Assembly (NCBI GenBank): GCA_934364805.1
Contig: CAKRMH010000002.1
Span: 1 to 64,000 of the forward strand
Source of the DNA: an uncultured Lachnospiraceae bacterium
Lineage (GTDB): Bacteria; Bacillota; Clostridia; Lachnospirales; Lachnospiraceae
DNA length: 64,000 nucleotides
Direction: 5' to 3'
Part shown: one piece after another, positions 26,384 through 35,558 of the stretch
How positions within the stretch are numbered: the stretch's first letter is position 1
How the letters are laid out: every line of letters starts with the position of its first letter
Notes under the pieces: generated by a model
Databases searched by the model: none
Told to the model about the DNA's origin: nothing
What the model saw: the letters and a program-made list of their open reading frames with translations, nothing else
Position numbers and translations under genes: made by a program

Positions 26384-27037
26384 TTAGAACGGTCTGCAAC
26401 AGCATGTGCATAGGAACTGCATAAACAGAAGACTCAGGCAGAAATTGCCATATCCGGAATACGGACGGTCATACGTACTTCCCATATTGCTGTACCAGGT
26501 TCCACCATATGCAAGATGCTGCTGGAACTGCCGATACATCATATTGCTCGGTTCAAGCTGTACCGCACGCTGTGCATGTTCGATCGCAGTTGCCGTATTG
26601 CCTGCCCCCTGGTTGGCCATGGCACTGTAATAATACCATTTTGCCTTTCTCTCACCGAACGGAATATGATTCAGTACATTTAGTGCTTCGGTAAAGCAGT
26701 TGTTACGGATATAATTTGCTGCTGCCTGCATCTGTGGCGTATCATCCCCTGTTGCATAACGATTGCCCGTATACCCGCCATAATTGTAACCGCCATAGCC
26801 TGCACCACCATTTGAACTTCCTGTACTTCCACTATAGCTGTAACCCTGCTGTTTTTCTTTCATGATCTGATCATAAGCCTGCTGAACCTGCTTAAACATC
26901 TCTTCTGCCTGTGCTTTATTCGGATTATTCACATTGGCATCCGGATGGTATTTACGGCTGAGTGTACGATATGCTTTCTTTATTTCTTCATCGGAAGCGC
27001 TTCGGCTGACTCCGAGCACCTGATACGGATCTATCAT
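26384..27037 (-). CDS. J-domain protein
   Basis: A 217-residue DnaJ-type co-chaperone that would stimulate a Hsp70 ATPase. The J domain is residues 1-65, with the YQVLGVSRSA start and the HPD tripeptide in KYHPDANVN. A glycine/tyrosine-rich linker follows (about 70-95: repeats of GYGGYNYGGY type). Residues about 98-165 contain two TPR-like helices (MQAAANYIRNN, then AEHAQRAVQ-like), and the C-terminus is a short hydrophobic cysteine-rich tail (LLFMQFLCTCCC). There is no zinc-finger domain, so it is not canonical DnaJ. Its start codon overlaps the DUF5685 stop by 4 bases (ATGA), so the two proteins are co-translated. Confidence 0.9.
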   Translation of the reverse strand: MIDPYQVLGVSRSASDEEIKKAYRTLSRKYHPDANVNNPNKAQAEEMFKQVQQAYDQIMKEKQQGYSYSGSTGSSNGGAGYGGYNYGGYTGNRYATGDDTPQMQAAANYIRNNCFTEALNVLNHIPFGERKAKWYYYSAMANQGAGNTATAIEHAQRAVQLEPSNMMYRQFQQHLAYGGTWYSNMGSTYDRPYSGYGNFCLSLLFMQFLCTCCCRPF

Positions 27038-27876
27038 TTCTTTTTCCTCTTCTTCTTTTTGAGCTGAATATATTCATATTTCGACCAGACGCCGGAATAC
27101 AATACATTTCGTATGATATCAGCATGTAACAAAATTGGCAAGCGTTCAAATGACTTTGCACATTCCGACATAATGCTCGTAAGCATCAGTCTGCACAGAC
27201 ACTCGTAGTCATTTCCATTTTGTTTTTTTAATTTCAACAACGGATTGTAAGCATTCTTCTTTTCATCTTTTTCCAGGTCTTCGTATGCATCCATCAGATA
27301 TACGAACTTGCCCATATAAAAGCCGAGTGTCTTTAATTCACTGCTCCATTCATCCTGTTTCCAGTCAAACAGTTCACCAAGCATGGTTCCTGTGAGTCCG
27401 GCAACCAGATCAATGTTATCCTCTTTCCGTTTCTCGCATTTGTGAAGTTCCTCTATATAGGTTTCAACTGCCTGTACCTGACGAGGATACCGGGCAGCAA
27501 TCTCATCATAATTTTTCCGTATCATGCCTGCCATGGTCTTCATTGGAAGACTGCGTTCGTCTTTCCAGTCATCCATCATGTTCTGATATGCCAGAACCAC
27601 ATTCATTGCAGCTGCATAATCACTGATCTCATTCATCCGGAATGTTCGCTTTTTTGCCGGATGCAGTACACAGGTAAAATCTCCGCTTTCTTCCTGTGGC
27701 TCATAAAGCCCGGTCAGAAGCACGATCAGAAAAGTCATATCATAATTCAAAAGCATCTGGCCTTTCTTTCCGCAGCCAGTCCTGAGTCTCTGGCAGAGCC
27801 CACAGTAATAAGACTGATATATTTTTTTATCTTCATCGGATAATTCTTTGGAATTCACATTAATATAGCCGAACAT
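27034..27876 (-). CDS. DUF5685 family protein with prenyl-synthase-like aspartate motifs
   Basis: A 280-residue, mostly helical protein that I assign to DUF5685, of unknown function. What can be seen: cysteines C25, C28 and C35 (CGLCQRLRTGC) that could bind metal; an aspartate-rich motif DDWKD at 102-106; and a second one, DAYEDLEKDEKKNAYNP at 196-212, following a helix LGFYMGKFVYLM. In class I prenyl synthases and squalene/phytoene synthases, two such motifs on facing helices bind diphosphate through magnesium, and the second reads D-x3-D followed by a YxP. The likeness is mine and not established; the gap between motifs (about 90 residues) is shorter than in squalene synthase. The C-terminus is a lysine/arginine run. 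It is coupled to the J-domain gene downstream and lies 21 bases after a membrane zinc-ribbon gene. Confidence 0.7.
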   Translation of the reverse strand: MFGYINVNSKELSDEDKKIYQSYYCGLCQRLRTGCGKKGQMLLNYDMTFLIVLLTGLYEPQEESGDFTCVLHPAKKRTFRMNEISDYAAAMNVVLAYQNMMDDWKDERSLPMKTMAGMIRKNYDEIAARYPRQVQAVETYIEELHKCEKRKEDNIDLVAGLTGTMLGELFDWKQDEWSSELKTLGFYMGKFVYLMDAYEDLEKDEKKNAYNPLLKLKKQNGNDYECLCRLMLTSIMSECAKSFERLPILLHADIIRNVLYSGVWSKYEYIQLKKKKRKKK

Positions 27877-27897
27877 TACGACCTCCCGGTGTCTGTA

Positions 27898-28299
27898 CTA
27901 CGTTCTTTTTATAAATTCTGTTCTGCATCTCGGACAGGTAATGCAGATCTTTCCATGTCCCCTTGGGACTCGTACTTCCTGTTTGCACTGTGGACATTTA
28001 AAAAAACAGTATGTCTTTCTCTGTGCAAAATGTTTTTTCTTTTTATTCCACTCAACGGTACTGTTATACCGGAGATTCAAAAACTTCTGGTTCTCCTCAT
28101 AACGTTTGCTGACATTTCTGGAAAACATACGGTAATACATATGAATCATGACAGCCAGCGCCACTATATATAATAATCCAAGTCTGGAAAACAGAGAAAT
28201 GATAAGAAGTATTAAAACCAGTCCGGATTCAAACCTTGCCAGTTCATCCATTCCATTTCTTCCAGACATCCAATTTGCAAAACGATCTCGAAATTTCAT
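27898..28299 (-). CDS. Membrane-anchored zinc-ribbon protein, unknown function
   Basis: A 133-residue protein. One or two membrane helices lie at about 27-56. A basic stretch follows (about 60-95) and a C-terminal zinc ribbon with CPQC (about 102-105) and CITCPRC (about 118-124). A conserved WNKKKKHF segment precedes it. The ribbon probably faces the cytoplasm and binds nucleic acid or a partner protein. It is the first gene of the trio with DUF5685 and the J-domain protein, all in one direction with tiny gaps. Confidence 0.75.
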   Translation of the reverse strand: MKFRDRFANWMSGRNGMDELARFESGLVLILLIISLFSRLGLLYIVALAVMIHMYYRMFSRNVSKRYEENQKFLNLRYNSTVEWNKKKKHFAQRKTYCFFKCPQCKQEVRVPRGHGKICITCPRCRTEFIKRT

Positions 28300-28416
28300 A
28301 TTCAGCCACCTCTGCTTTTATTTTTTCTGATTACTATCTTAATCGTGCGAAAAAATCAAGTCAACAGAGTTATTGTCTTTTCACAAACATTTAATAAATT
28401 AGTTAGAAATAGGCAG

Positions 28417-28447
28417 AAAAAGACCGTTGTCCACATGAACAACGGTC
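28417..28447 (-). terminator. Terminator of RNase P RNA
   Basis: GACCGTTGT at 28422-28430 pairs perfectly with ACAACGGTC at 28439-28447 and the minus strand then has five Ts. It lies about 28 bases past the 3' end of rnpB. Confidence 0.92.
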
Positions 28448-28474
28448 ACTTCCTGATGTTTTTTAAATATTTGC

Positions 28475-28831
28475 CAGAACTGTCAGCAGAACGATAAGCC
28501 GGGTTATGTCGTTGAGTGATCATCTATCTAGGATGACTGTCGCCAGCCATCTCGAGCGACCTACCTAAAGCTGGCGGGCCACGTCAGCGCTTTTATTCGG
28601 TCTTGCTTCGAATGGGGTTTACATGTGCCCTCTCTGTTACCAGAAAGGCGGTAGTCTCTTACACTGCCATTCCACCCTTACCAGTAAAAACTGGCGGTAT
28701 ATTTCTGTTGCACTTTCCTTAGAGTTTCCTCCACCGGCCGTTAACCGGCATCCTGCCCTATGAAGCCCGGACTTTCCTCACCTGCGGTCTTTCGACACCT
28801 GCAGCCGCGATCACCTGTCCTGCATAGTTCT
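28475..28831 (-). ncRNA. rnpB: RNase P RNA, class A type
   Basis: Catalytic RNA of RNase P, which removes 5' leaders of tRNA precursors. On the minus strand the universal core GAGGAAAGTCCGGGC is seen near the 5' end (28759-28780 region), and ACATAACCCGGCTTA near the 3' end (about 28496-28510). The ends pair as helix P1 (AACT...GCAG against CTGC...AGTT). The internal GATGCCGGTTAACGGCC segment and overall length of about 357 bases fit class A rather than the class B form of Bacillales. Ends are estimates from the P1 pairing. It has its own promoter and terminator. Confidence 0.95.
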
Positions 28832-28843
28832 AATAGCTTATAT

Positions 28844-28873
28844 AATATATCAACGATACCTGTAAAAAGTCAA
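28844..28873 (-). promoter_or_regulatory. rnpB promoter
   Basis: On the minus strand -35 TTGACT (28868-28873), 18-base spacer and -10 TATATT (28844-28849). The predicted start site is within a few bases of the RNA 5' end. Confidence 0.65.
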
Positions 28874-28895
28874 GTCTTTTCTTAAGAGTTTCCTG

Positions 28896-30584
28896 CTATA
28901 CCTGGAAACAGCTTCCACCAATGAATTCCCGGATCAGGGAATTCTGCGCAATCCCTTCCGTTGGAAGCGGGATAAAATAGTCTAAAAACTTAAGGAGCCT
29001 CTTTGCCTCAAGATATTCCGGGCAGTCTCTCGGAATTGCAAAAAGAAGCGGTTCTGCGTATGTCTTTAATACCGCAAGCTCATAGACCAGTGCGGAATTA
29101 AACATGACATCTGCACCTTCCTGAAATGGGAAAATGTATTTTTCTTCTCCACTTCGCACCGAATCCCACATTGCGATCGTCGACTGTGCAGAAATTCCAC
29201 GTGTCCTTGCATCTCTTACAATTCTGCGGGTCAGTCTGGCATCCGTTGTCGGAAGTGGATTATGCTCATCAATATCGAGCTGGGTCAGTGCTGAGATGTA
29301 AATACGGAATTTACTCTCAGCCGGCAGTGAATAGGACAACTTATCATTCAGGCCATGAATTCCCTCGATCACAAGTACATCTTCCGGTCCAAGCTTTAAT
29401 GTATTCCCACGATATTCACGCATGCCGGTTTTGAAGTTGTATGTAGGCATCGAAACCTCTTCTCCTGCCAGCAGAGCCGTCATATCCCTGTTAAACTGTT
29501 CAATATCCAGTGCTTCCAGGCATTCAAAATCATACCTGCCAGACGCATCTTTTGGTGTGTCTATGCGGTTTAGGTAATAGTCATCGAGTCCTACTGGATG
29601 CGGGATCAGTCCCTTTGCGGAAAGCTGGATCGACAAGCGGTGGGAAAACGTTGTTTTCCCGGATGACGATGGTCCTGCGATCATAATGAATTTCTTGTCT
29701 CTGTTCTCTGCGATCAAAGAAGCGAGCGCTCCGATCCGGTCTTCCATAAGCGCTTCCTGCGTCAGAATAATATCCTCTCCCTTACCGGATGCAATTGCAT
29801 CATTCAGCGCCCCGATCGTACCAAAGCCCAGCATTCTGCTCCATTGCCTTGATTCCTTTAACGTATGGAAAAGCTTGTTGGATGTCACAAGCGGTTCCAC
29901 ATCTCCGGAAACAGAATCCGGGAACATGAGAACAAAGCCTTCTTCGTAAGGTTCCAGTTTAAAAGCTGACAGGCATCCGGTAGACGGAGCCATAAAGCCG
30001 TAATAGTAATCCTTCATGCCATCCAGATCATAAATATTGACTCTTGAGCTTCTTCTGTAATGTAAAAGCCGCTCTTTGTCCTTCATTCCAAAATCACGGA
30101 ACATTTCTTCGGCTTTATCCGTCCTTGTGCTCTTCTTGGTAATCGGAATATCCTGCTGCACAAGACGCACCATTTCTTCATCCAGTGCTTTGATCTTATC
30201 CTGTGTACATTTTGTACCCTTTAATTCACAATAATAGCCGTTTCCAAGGGAATAGTAAACGCGTACCCGCACGTTATCCTTTCCCCACAGATTATCTACT
30301 GCCTTCTGCATCATAATGGTTACGCTTCTGCGATAAGTGCGTTTTCCATCTCTGTCACAAACAGATACAAATGCAATGCTTCCGTCTTCGTTTACTTTCT
30401 TATTCAGTTCCCGAAGTTTTCCATTATAGAGAACCAGCATGATCACATCCGGATACAGTTCTTTATACTTTTCCTGCATATCCATTGCAATCTTTAAAAA
30501 CGTAGTTCCTTCCGGAACACGCAGCTTCTCAATCTGTTCTGGATGATCTCCGGTCGTATTTACTGTAATATCAAATTCCTGCAT
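28896..30584 (-). CDS. Uridine kinase-like nucleoside kinase with TGS and ThrRS-like domains
   Basis: A 562-residue fusion. Residues about 1-75 are a TGS domain. Residues about 80-270 resemble the second additional (editing-type) domain of threonyl-tRNA synthetase, with a GFMAPSTG loop, but lack the full HxxxH/C...H metal set I would look for. The C-terminal part (about 295-562) is a phosphoribulokinase/uridine kinase domain with the P-loop GPSSSGKTT (304-312). This architecture is known in Firmicutes and Thermotogae and is annotated as nucleoside kinase. The start at the ATG at 30584 has GGGGG upstream; an upstream ATG at 30620 does not. The gene overlaps the trmK stop by 14 bases. Confidence 0.9.
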   Translation of the reverse strand: MQEFDITVNTTGDHPEQIEKLRVPEGTTFLKIAMDMQEKYKELYPDVIMLVLYNGKLRELNKKVNEDGSIAFVSVCDRDGKRTYRRSVTIMMQKAVDNLWGKDNVRVRVYYSLGNGYYCELKGTKCTQDKIKALDEEMVRLVQQDIPITKKSTRTDKAEEMFRDFGMKDKERLLHYRRSSRVNIYDLDGMKDYYYGFMAPSTGCLSAFKLEPYEEGFVLMFPDSVSGDVEPLVTSNKLFHTLKESRQWSRMLGFGTIGALNDAIASGKGEDIILTQEALMEDRIGALASLIAENRDKKFIMIAGPSSSGKTTFSHRLSIQLSAKGLIPHPVGLDDYYLNRIDTPKDASGRYDFECLEALDIEQFNRDMTALLAGEEVSMPTYNFKTGMREYRGNTLKLGPEDVLVIEGIHGLNDKLSYSLPAESKFRIYISALTQLDIDEHNPLPTTDARLTRRIVRDARTRGISAQSTIAMWDSVRSGEEKYIFPFQEGADVMFNSALVYELAVLKTYAEPLLFAIPRDCPEYLEAKRLLKFLDYFIPLPTEGIAQNSLIREFIGGSCFQV

Positions 30585-31314
30585 TTTTAATCGCCCCCAG
30601 TATTGTATATGCAGATTCATTATAGTGCAGTTCTTCCAGGACTTCCTGCTTTCTACGGCAAATTGCCTCCGATTCCGGCTGTAGCTCCAGCTGCAATAAG
30701 ATCTGTGACATCTGTCTGTGCTGTTTCACCAGGAAACGCCGCAAAACCTGATTGCCATTCTTAAGCAATAACGGTCCGTAAATATCGCAGGTCTCCATCG
30801 TCTGCTCTTTCTGGTTATCCCAGAATGTATCCACATCAACCGGAATCACCTTCATCATTGGATAATATTTTCCATCTTCAAAGACCATGTCTTCATCCAC
30901 GATCTTATATTTGTTTTCCCTTAAATAGCTCCGCACTCTCCGGATGTCAGACTGCGGCTGAAGGATCAGTTCCTTCGCATTTCTGCAAACAGCTTCACCA
31001 GCCTCCAATATATGGATCACCAGCTCTCCGCCCATGCCGGCGATCAAAATGGTATCCACTTCTCCCTCTAAAAGTGCATCGACACCATCTGAAAGCCTTG
31101 TTTCTATGTACTCCTCCATATGATACAAAACAATATTATCTTTTGCCCTTTGTAATGGTCCTTTGTTAATGTCCATTGCGATAGCTTTTGGAATGCGCTC
31201 TCTTTGAACCAGCGCGATCGGTACATATCCGTGATCCGTGCCAATATCCGCCAGGATATTGCCCGGAGTCACCATGGAAGCAACTGCCTTCATTCTCTTC
31301 GACAGTTTTACCAT
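30571..31314 (-). CDS. trmK: tRNA adenine-22 N1-methyltransferase
   Basis: SAM-dependent enzyme that makes m1A22 in bacterial tRNAs. At 247 residues it fits. The SAM motif I is ILADIGTDHGYVP (about 20-32), followed by an acidic second strand (IAMDINKGPL, about 44-53), and the GMGGELV loop (about 93-99) is diagnostic. It directly follows rpoD; the rpoD-trmK order is conserved in Firmicutes. Confidence 0.94.
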   Translation of the reverse strand: MVKLSKRMKAVASMVTPGNILADIGTDHGYVPIALVQRERIPKAIAMDINKGPLQRAKDNIVLYHMEEYIETRLSDGVDALLEGEVDTILIAGMGGELVIHILEAGEAVCRNAKELILQPQSDIRRVRSYLRENKYKIVDEDMVFEDGKYYPMMKVIPVDVDTFWDNQKEQTMETCDIYGPLLLKNGNQVLRRFLVKQHRQMSQILLQLELQPESEAICRRKQEVLEELHYNESAYTILGAIKNAGI

Positions 31315-31315
31315 T

Positions 31316-32578
31316 TTATTCCAAATAATCCTTTAATTTACGGCTTCTGCTTGGATGACGCAGTTTGCGCAGAGCCTTTGCTTCAATCTGGCGGATACGC
31401 TCACGTGTTACATTGAATTCTTTTCCTACTTCTTCCAATGTACGTGCACGCCCATCCTCCAATCCAAAACGGAGGGTCAGAACTTTCTGTTCTCGTTCAG
31501 TAAGTGTTCCAAGCACTTCTTCCAGCTGTTCTTTTAACAGTGTAAATGCTGCTGCATCGGCCGGTACCGGGACATTTTCATCGCGGATAAAATCACCAAG
31601 ATGCGAATCTTCTTCTTCACCAATTGGTGTCTCAAGTGATACCGGTTCCTGAGAGATCTTTAAGATCTCACGCACTCTTTCCACCGGCATATTCATCTCT
31701 TCTGCGATCTCTTCCGGACTTGGTTCACGGCCCAGTTCCTGAAGCAGCTGTCTGGACACACGGATCAGTTTGTTGATCGTTTCCACCATATGGACAGGGA
31801 TTCGGATCGTTCTTGCCTGATCTGCGATTGCTCTCGTAATTGCCTGACGGATCCACCATGTGGCATAAGTAGAAAATTTATAACCTTTACGGTAATCAAA
31901 CTTCTCAACTGCTTTGATCAGACCCAGGTTACCTTCCTGGATCAGATCCAGAAACAGCATGCCACGTCCTACATAACGTTTTGCAATGCTGACAACCAGA
32001 CGAAGGTTTGCCTCAGCCAGACGCTTTTTCGCATCAGAGCCAAGATCCACCTCTTTCTGCAGATCTTTGATCTCAGCCTTCAGTTCTTCCTTTTCCTCCT
32101 CAGAGGCTTCTTCCATACGGCCTTTCAGAATATTGATCTTCTCTGCTGCAACAACTCCTGCTTCCATTTTCTGGGCAAGTTCGATCTCTTCCTCAGCACT
32201 TAAAAGGGGTACTTTACCAATTTCTTTTAAATACATGCGGACAGGATCCTCAACGCTGACGCCTTCCGGAACCGACAGATCAATCTTCTCGATTTCAACT
32301 TCCTCATCGTCATCATCCAGAATGATATTGTCATCATCATCGTCATCATCGCTGATTCTGAGCACGTCAATATTGTTGTGCTCCAGATAATCAAGCACAA
32401 GCTCAAATTTCTCAGCATCCAGCTCCATATCTTTAAAGAAATCACTGATCTCCTGATATTCCAGAATATTCTTTTTCTTCTTGCCAAGTGCCAGAAGTTC
32501 CTTTAATTTTTCCTGAAATTTTGCTTTTGCTTCCGCTGTTCCCACAGTTTCTACTTTTTCTTCTTTTTTCTTTGCCAT
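31316..32578 (-). CDS. rpoD: Primary RNA polymerase sigma factor
   Basis: Housekeeping sigma-70 (SigA), which recognises the TTGACA/TATAAT promoters seen throughout the window. Region 1.1 (about 1-75) is followed by an unusually acidic run (about 77-96, aspartate and glutamate), then region 1.2 (DPVRMYLKEIG), region 2 with the DLIQEGNLGL and YATWWIRQAI helices (about 205-265), region 3, and region 4 with the helix-turn-helix TLEEVGKEFNVTRERIRQIE (about 380-399). It is in the classic dnaG-rpoD order. Confidence 0.98.
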   Translation of the reverse strand: MAKKKEEKVETVGTAEAKAKFQEKLKELLALGKKKKNILEYQEISDFFKDMELDAEKFELVLDYLEHNNIDVLRISDDDDDDDNIILDDDDEEVEIEKIDLSVPEGVSVEDPVRMYLKEIGKVPLLSAEEEIELAQKMEAGVVAAEKINILKGRMEEASEEEKEELKAEIKDLQKEVDLGSDAKKRLAEANLRLVVSIAKRYVGRGMLFLDLIQEGNLGLIKAVEKFDYRKGYKFSTYATWWIRQAITRAIADQARTIRIPVHMVETINKLIRVSRQLLQELGREPSPEEIAEEMNMPVERVREILKISQEPVSLETPIGEEEDSHLGDFIRDENVPVPADAAAFTLLKEQLEEVLGTLTEREQKVLTLRFGLEDGRARTLEEVGKEFNVTRERIRQIEAKALRKLRHPSRSRKLKDYLE

Positions 32579-32615
32579 TTCGTTTTGTCCTCTCAGGTTA
32601 TTTACTATTTTGTCC

Positions 32616-34397
32616 TTAATCGATGGAAATATGCAATTTTTCCAATTGCTCTAAGGCTCTCTTATCTTCTACGACCTTCATAAGTCCCTGCATATCTGTA
32701 GGGTCCATGTGGTCGGAACGGTATTTTATGCTGTTATCCTTGATCCGGATAATCGTCTCACGAACTGCTTTTTCCATGTCGCTTTTTGTCTCAACTTCAT
32801 GGATATGGGCATTAAAAAGACCTGCCACCTCACGCTGTTCTTCCTCATTGTCGAACATACTGATGATTTTTGCCGGATTCACACTTCCGTCCTCTTCAAA
32901 CTGGGCAAACAATACTTCTGCCACTCTTCGGTACAGATCCTCCGTAAAATCCTCCGGAGTTACAAACGGACGGATGATCTGAAACAGACCGGTATGCTCA
33001 ATGAGCCATGTCAAAAGCAGTTTCTGCGACTGCTTCATCCCGTCTTCTTTTTTCTTGTTCTCATGAATACCGCTCTTAAGCGGTGTCTGTTCCTTTACGA
33101 TTCCAGCCTTATTTCCAAGCTGGTTTACCAGACGTCTCAGATTATCGAAACCGATCTGGTATTTTGCGGCAACTGCCTCTATATAATTATTTCTTTCAAG
33201 TTCCTCTGGAAAACCCAAAAGCTTTCTTGCTATTTCATTATAAAAAGCGGTTTTATCTTCCGGATCCTGCATATCGTGCTTTTGTTCTTCAATCCGCACT
33301 TCAAACATAAAACTGTTCTCTGCCTGATCGATCCGCTGCTGATATGCATCTGCTCCGAGCGCTTTGATAAACTCATCCGGATCTTTATATGGCCTCATAT
33401 TAATGACCTTTGTTGTAATTCCAACCTCTTTTAAAATTGGAATTGCACGAAGTGCCGCCTTAACACCCGCGCCATCACTGTCATAGGTCAGATATACCTC
33501 TTTGGTATATCGTTTCAAGAGATTGGCATGTCCACTCGTAAGCGCAGTTCCAAGTGACGCCACCGCATTGTCAAATCCTGCCTGATGCAGTGCAATCACA
33601 TCCATATAGCCCTCACACAGCAGGATCTGCTCCTTCCTTGAGCTTCGTGCGAAATTAAGACCATACAGGTTACGGCTCTTGTCAAAAATCTTTGTTTCCG
33701 GAGAGTTCAGATATTTCGGTTCTCCCTCTCCCATGACACGTCCTCCAAATCCGATGACTTTGTTATGAACGTCCATGATGGGAAACATCGCACGATTCCA
33801 GAACTTATCGTGTCCGCCCCGTACTTCATCAATGGTGACAAGCCCGCTTTCCTTTAGGATCTGATCATCATATCCCTTTTTGCGCAGATACCGATACAGA
33901 TCATCACTATACTGATCCGAATACCCAAGTCCGAATTTCTGCATGGTCTCATCGGATAATTCTCTTTGTTTAAAGTAGTTATATGCATTTGCTCCGCGTG
34001 GATTGCGCAAAAGTAAGTAGAAATATCTGGCAGCTTCTTTGTGAATCTCAAGAAGTCTTGTCCGCTTGTCTGCCTCCCTTCGCTGTGCCGATGTCATCTC
34101 CTGTTTCGGGAGTTCGATTCCTGCCCTGTCCGCCAGAACCTGCATTGCTTCTCCAAATGTATAATTCTCATATTGCATCAGAAATGTGAAAACATTTCCA
34201 CCAGCACCACATCCAAAGCAGTAATACATCTGTTTATTTGGCGATACCGAAAAGGAACCTGTCTTTTCATTATGAAACGGACACAGTCCAAAGTACGTGC
34301 TGCCCTTTTTCTGAAGACGCACATATCCGCCGATCACATCCACAATGTCATTGCGGGAACGCACCTCTTCAATCAGTTCATCTGAAAAGTATGGCAT
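32616..34397 (-). CDS. dnaG: DNA primase
   Basis: Makes RNA primers for replication. At 593 residues it is complete. The N-terminal zinc ribbon shows CPFHNEK and CFGCGAGG (about 40-65). The catalytic core with the toprim motif reads LLCEGYMDVIALHQ (about 263-276), followed by the DSDGAG metal site (about 313-318). The C-terminal helicase-binding region is about 440-593. It lies 26 bases after dgt and 37 before rpoD in a macromolecular-synthesis operon. Confidence 0.97.
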   Translation of the reverse strand: MPYFSDELIEEVRSRNDIVDVIGGYVRLQKKGSTYFGLCPFHNEKTGSFSVSPNKQMYYCFGCGAGGNVFTFLMQYENYTFGEAMQVLADRAGIELPKQEMTSAQRREADKRTRLLEIHKEAARYFYLLLRNPRGANAYNYFKQRELSDETMQKFGLGYSDQYSDDLYRYLRKKGYDDQILKESGLVTIDEVRGGHDKFWNRAMFPIMDVHNKVIGFGGRVMGEGEPKYLNSPETKIFDKSRNLYGLNFARSSRKEQILLCEGYMDVIALHQAGFDNAVASLGTALTSGHANLLKRYTKEVYLTYDSDGAGVKAALRAIPILKEVGITTKVINMRPYKDPDEFIKALGADAYQQRIDQAENSFMFEVRIEEQKHDMQDPEDKTAFYNEIARKLLGFPEELERNNYIEAVAAKYQIGFDNLRRLVNQLGNKAGIVKEQTPLKSGIHENKKKEDGMKQSQKLLLTWLIEHTGLFQIIRPFVTPEDFTEDLYRRVAEVLFAQFEEDGSVNPAKIISMFDNEEEQREVAGLFNAHIHEVETKSDMEKAVRETIIRIKDNSIKYRSDHMDPTDMQGLMKVVEDKRALEQLEKLHISID

Positions 34398-34423
34398 ATA
34401 TTATGCCTCCTTCTGGTAAAAAT

Positions 34424-35437
34424 TTAATAACCATCCACCTGCCATGCCTCCGGCAGGAAGTATTCACTGAACTTCGTGATCGCATACTGGTCTGTCATAC
34501 CGGCAATATAATCACAGACAATCCTTCCCTTGTCTTCCCCTTCGCTCTGCATACGCAGATACTTCTCCGGGAGAAGTTCTATGTGATCCATATAATAGTA
34601 ATAAAGCTGTTCAAGCATAGCTTTCGCTTTAATCTCTTCTCTTTTTGCCACCGGATTCGTATATACATTCCGGTACATAAATTGTCTTAGTTCCTGAAGT
34701 GCCTCAAACACTTCATCCGACATGATAATGTCACTCTGACCCATGCTGTTTATGATCATATCATGGATCAGATGATTCAGTCTGGATTTTACATCATATC
34801 CTAATGTTTTGCGCAATTCCAGAGGAATATCCTCTTCACACAGGATCTGTGCCCGGATCGCATCGTCAAAATCCGAATTTACATATGCGATCTTATCTGA
34901 AAGCCGGACGATCTTCCCTTCGAGTGTATGCGGTGTTGTTTTCATCTGGTGGTTACGGATTCCATCCCTCACTTCCCAGGTCAGGTTCAGTCCATTTCCA
35001 TCCTTCTCTAACTTCTCTACAATCCGCACACTCTGCTCATTATGCTTAAATCCACCTTCATAGATCTTATTTAGGGCATATTCGCCCGCATGTCCAAAAG
35101 GTGTGTGTCCAAGATCATGTCCAAGTGCGATCGCCTCCACAAGATCCTCGTTCAGCCGAAGCGCTTTTGCAATCGTTCTCGCATTCTGGGACACTTCCAG
35201 TGTATGCGAAAGTCTGGTTCTGTAATGATCACCTTTCGGTGTCAGAAACACCTGTGTCTTGTTCTTTAAACGTCGAAATGATTTACTATGTAAAATACGG
35301 TCTCTGTCCCTTTGAAATACCGGCCGGATATCACATTCCGTTTCCGTCCGCTCCCTGCCCTTTGAATTTACACTCAGGCAGGCATATGGGCTGAGATTCT
35401 CCCGTTCCATCTGCTCCATCTGTTCACGTATTGTCAT
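34424..35437 (-). CDS. dgt: dGTP triphosphohydrolase
   Basis: HD-domain enzyme that cleaves dGTP (and related dNTPs) to the nucleoside and triphosphate. Residue positions are approximate: HTLEVSQNAR (about 76-85) supplies the first histidine, and LGHDLGHTPFGHAGE (about 105-119) supplies the HD pair and later histidines. The start at the ATG at 35437 has AAAGGAG; a GTG at 35467 has none. At 337 residues it is the short, Firmicutes-type length. It precedes dnaG, a common order in Clostridia. Confidence 0.93.
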   Translation of the reverse strand: MTIREQMEQMERENLSPYACLSVNSKGRERTETECDIRPVFQRDRDRILHSKSFRRLKNKTQVFLTPKGDHYRTRLSHTLEVSQNARTIAKALRLNEDLVEAIALGHDLGHTPFGHAGEYALNKIYEGGFKHNEQSVRIVEKLEKDGNGLNLTWEVRDGIRNHQMKTTPHTLEGKIVRLSDKIAYVNSDFDDAIRAQILCEEDIPLELRKTLGYDVKSRLNHLIHDMIINSMGQSDIIMSDEVFEALQELRQFMYRNVYTNPVAKREEIKAKAMLEQLYYYYMDHIELLPEKYLRMQSEGEDKGRIVCDYIAGMTDQYAITKFSEYFLPEAWQVDGY

Positions 35438-35558
35438 ATACACGCTCCTTTGATCAGCAATGACCATCTCTCCACAATTGCAGACAACCTACATATTTAT
35501 AATTCTATAAAGAAAAGCTATTTCCTTTTTTATTTTTAGAAAAATTTGTTTCTTTCTG

